NCBI GenBank assembly: GCA_021797025.1
Contig: JAKAAK010000183.1
Coordinates: forward strand, 1-6,575
Direction: 5' to 3'
Source of the DNA: Thermoplasmata archaeon
Lineage (GTDB): Archaea; Thermoplasmatota; Thermoplasmata; Thermoplasmatales; Thermoplasmataceae
Length of the DNA stretch: 6,575 nt
Part shown: positions 5,406-6,575 of the stretch, one piece after another
Numbering within the stretch: the stretch's first letter is position 1
How the letters are laid out: every line of letters starts with the position of its first letter
Translations under genes and position numbers: made by a program
Notes under the pieces: model-generated
The model's input: the letters and a program-made list of their open reading frames with translations, nothing else
Databases searched by the model: none
What the model was told of the DNA's origin: nothing

Positions 5406-6236
5406 ATGACAGGAACAATAAAAATGAACGATCCGCCACCGAGGGCTTCCCTTCAACCGGGAAAATCTTTAAAGTATAATGTAAAGCATACTATAATGGT
5501 TATGAGTGGAAAGGGAGGGGTTGGAAAATCCACCGTTGCAACCAATCTTGCCGTTACACTTGCACAGAAACAATTCAAGGTGGGACTCCTTGATGCAGAT
5601 ATAAATGGGCCTGATGATCCGAAGATGCTTGGTGTTGAAGAGGAAAAGGCATTTGGCAATGAGGAGGGAAAAATAGAGCCGGCAAAAACAAAATACGGTG
5701 TGGATGTAATTTCAATGGAAATGGCCCTTCCAGCCCATGATACACCGGTCATCTGGAGAGGTGCCATAAGGCATAAGGCTGTCCAGCAGTTTCTTGAGGA
5801 TACATCCTGGGGTGATAAGGACCTTCTTGTCATTGATCTTCCCCCTGGGACAGGTGATGAACCCCTGAGCATCTGCCAGCTGGTACCGGATGCCGATGGA
5901 ATTGTAATAGTAATAACTCCACAGGATGTTGCACTTCTGGATGCAAAAAAGGCGATAAACTTTGCAAAAAAGGTCAATATGCCTATTCTTGGCATAATAG
6001 AGAATATGAGCGGTTTTGTATGCCCCCACTGTGGCCAGGAAACCGATATATTCAAAAAAGGCGGTACAGAGAAGATAGCCAAGGAATATGGCATTCCATA
6101 TTTAGGAAATATACCTATAATGCCTGAAATAGTTGAGGATTCCGATTCCGGCATTCCTGCTGTTTCCAACAACGAATATATTAAAAAATTCTTTGACACA
6201 GTTGCAGACAATCTTATAAAAAATCTCAAAAAATAA
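5406..6236 (+). CDS. mrp: Mrp/ApbC/Nbp35-family Fe-S cluster carrier ATPase
   Basis: This 276-residue cytoplasmic P-loop ATPase of the SIMIBI/MinD class binds and transfers iron-sulfur clusters as a homodimer. The deviant Walker A is GKGGVGKST at 35-43, with signature K36 and catalytic K41. Switch I is DADINGP at 63-69 (D65), and switch II is DLPPGTGD at 144-151. The cluster-bridging C206-P-H-C209 (CPHCG) is intact and placed as usual, about 55 residues after switch II. The N-terminal MIP18/DUF59 domain of many bacterial Mrp proteins is absent, as in many archaeal Nbp35-like forms. Where most homologues read GPS after switch I, this one has GPD (68-70). The start at 5406 is favoured by TATA spacing; the in-frame ATG at 5424 is possible and would remove only six residues. 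The stop is TAA at 6234-6236. Confidence 0.93.
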   Translation: MTGTIKMNDPPPRASLQPGKSLKYNVKHTIMVMSGKGGVGKSTVATNLAVTLAQKQFKVGLLDADINGPDDPKMLGVEEEKAFGNEEGKIEPAKTKYGVDVISMEMALPAHDTPVIWRGAIRHKAVQQFLEDTSWGDKDLLVIDLPPGTGDEPLSICQLVPDADGIVIVITPQDVALLDAKKAINFAKKVNMPILGIIENMSGFVCPHCGQETDIFKKGGTEKIAKEYGIPYLGNIPIMPEIVEDSDSGIPAVSNNEYIKKFFDTVADNLIKNLKK

Positions 6237-6248
6237 AGCAATAAAATT

Positions 6249-6265
6249 AATTTTTAGCATTTTTA
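6249..6265 (+). terminator. T-rich terminator after mrp
   Basis: AATTTTTAGCATTTTTA begins about 13 nt after the mrp stop and holds two runs of five T. That is the usual form of an archaeal intrinsic terminator. There is no GC-rich stem. Confidence 0.45.
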
Positions 6266-6501
6266 CTGTAAATAATGATCTAAATGAATATTTATCATAA
6301 ATATGGAATCATACTTATATGGGGAATTGAAATTTTTTATGTGTTATTGAACGTAATTTTCCGATTAGGTAAATGAATAGTGATAGTACATAACTAAATC
6401 TACTGATATATAATAGTATGAACTTCATGGCTCATACAATGTTTATTGAGATACAGTAATTTAAAGAATTAATAAATAAAATTTAAAATAATACCAATGA
6501 A
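6266..6501. other. AT-rich intergenic spacer with no recognisable gene
   Basis: No RNA gene or convincing coding sequence is visible. The longest ATG-initiated frames on the top strand are short: 15 codons from 6303 (MESYLYGELKFFMCY) and 13 codons from 6418 (MNFMAHTMFIEIQ). Neither has a ribosome binding site or a well-placed TATA box. Small nested palindromes occur at 6416-6437: ATGAA-C-TTCAT at 6418-6428, and GTATGA/TCATAC at 6416-6421 and 6432-6437. TATA-like sequence at about 6468-6485 could serve the possible gene starting at 6502. Confidence 0.4.
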
Positions 6502-6575
6502 ATGGCAATACCGGATAATAGATTTATAGATTGCAATTTTCAACCAGTTAGTAGTCGTGGACTTAATACCTCGCA
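6502..6575 (+). CDS. Possible start of an unidentified gene (partial, runs off the window)
   Basis: An ATG at 6502 opens a frame that stays open for 24 codons to the edge, beginning MAIPDNRFIDCNF. Composition becomes richer in G and C here than in the spacer, and AATAAATAAAATTTAAAA at about 6470-6488 could be a TATA region at the right distance for a leaderless start. I recognise no family, and 24 residues give little evidence. An alternative on the opposite strand is a gene tail ending at a TGA at 6542-6540 with the residues CEVLSPRLLTG. Confidence 0.3.
   Translation, partial: MAIPDNRFIDCNFQPVSSRGLNTS

Noticed and set aside
5453..6241. Long 262-codon open frame on the minus strand
   Set aside because: It lies antisense to mrp, whose translation has intact Walker A, switch and CPxC motifs. 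The antisense product is Ser/Pro-rich with no recognisable motif, so it is a codon-bias shadow.
6380..6406. GTGATAG followed by CTGA resembles a C/D box RNA
   Set aside because: The C box is imperfect, no clear C'/D' pair exists, and flanking bases do not form the terminal stem.
47..6520. The 10-mer CCGGATAATA occurs near both ends of the window (47-56 and 6511-6520)
   Set aside because: The match does not extend on either side and no mobile-element gene lies between, so it is taken as chance rather than an attachment site or element end.

Overview
The window looks like chromosomal DNA from an acidophilic euryarchaeon of the Thermoplasmatales, most like the low-GC genera Ferroplasma, Acidiplasma or Cuniculiplasma. 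The genus is inferred, not shown. The case rests on an archaeal class I lysyl-tRNA synthetase, a GfcR/PyrE-like HTH-phosphoribosyltransferase, a stand-alone Mrp/Nbp35 ATPase, AT-rich spacers, heavy use of ATA (Ile) and AGA/AGG (Arg) codons, and promoters with a TATA element about 25 bp before the start codon, as expected for leaderless mRNAs.

Layout. Bases 1-73 may hold the last codons of a gene that enters from the left. A very AT-rich spacer (74-257) carries the promoter of an NCS1-family nucleobase/vitamin permease (258-1694, +). It converges on a three-gene operon read from the other strand. In transcription order this is a HIT-family nucleotide hydrolase (4263-3838), the HTH-phosphoribosyltransferase (3841-3260, 4-bp overlap) and lysyl-tRNA synthetase (3257-1743, 2-bp gap). 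A short T-rich spacer (1695-1742) separates the converging stop codons. Bases 4264-4465 are a divergent promoter region with a direct repeat and two adjoining palindromes. From it a ribokinase-type PfkB sugar kinase (4466-5362, +) runs rightward, followed 43 nt later by Mrp/ApbC (5406-6236, +). The last 339 bases are an AT-rich spacer, with a possible gene start at 6502 that runs off the window.

How the genes fit together. The left-strand operon joins translation (LysRS) to a HIT enzyme. Proteins of the HINT branch of that family can hydrolyse lysyl-AMP made by LysRS, so the pairing may be a functional couple rather than chance. The middle gene is probably a PRPP- or nucleotide-sensing regulator. 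The permease, the PRPP-binding protein and the ribokinase all touch nucleobase, ribose or PRPP metabolism, but only the three-gene operon is tightly linked. Mrp is a housekeeping Fe-S cluster carrier.

No mobile element, CRISPR array, tRNA or rRNA is visible, and I see no clear novel system. The points most worth checking are the HIT-GfcR-LysRS operon, the degenerate KMSKS loop of LysRS, and the repeats in the divergent promoter.
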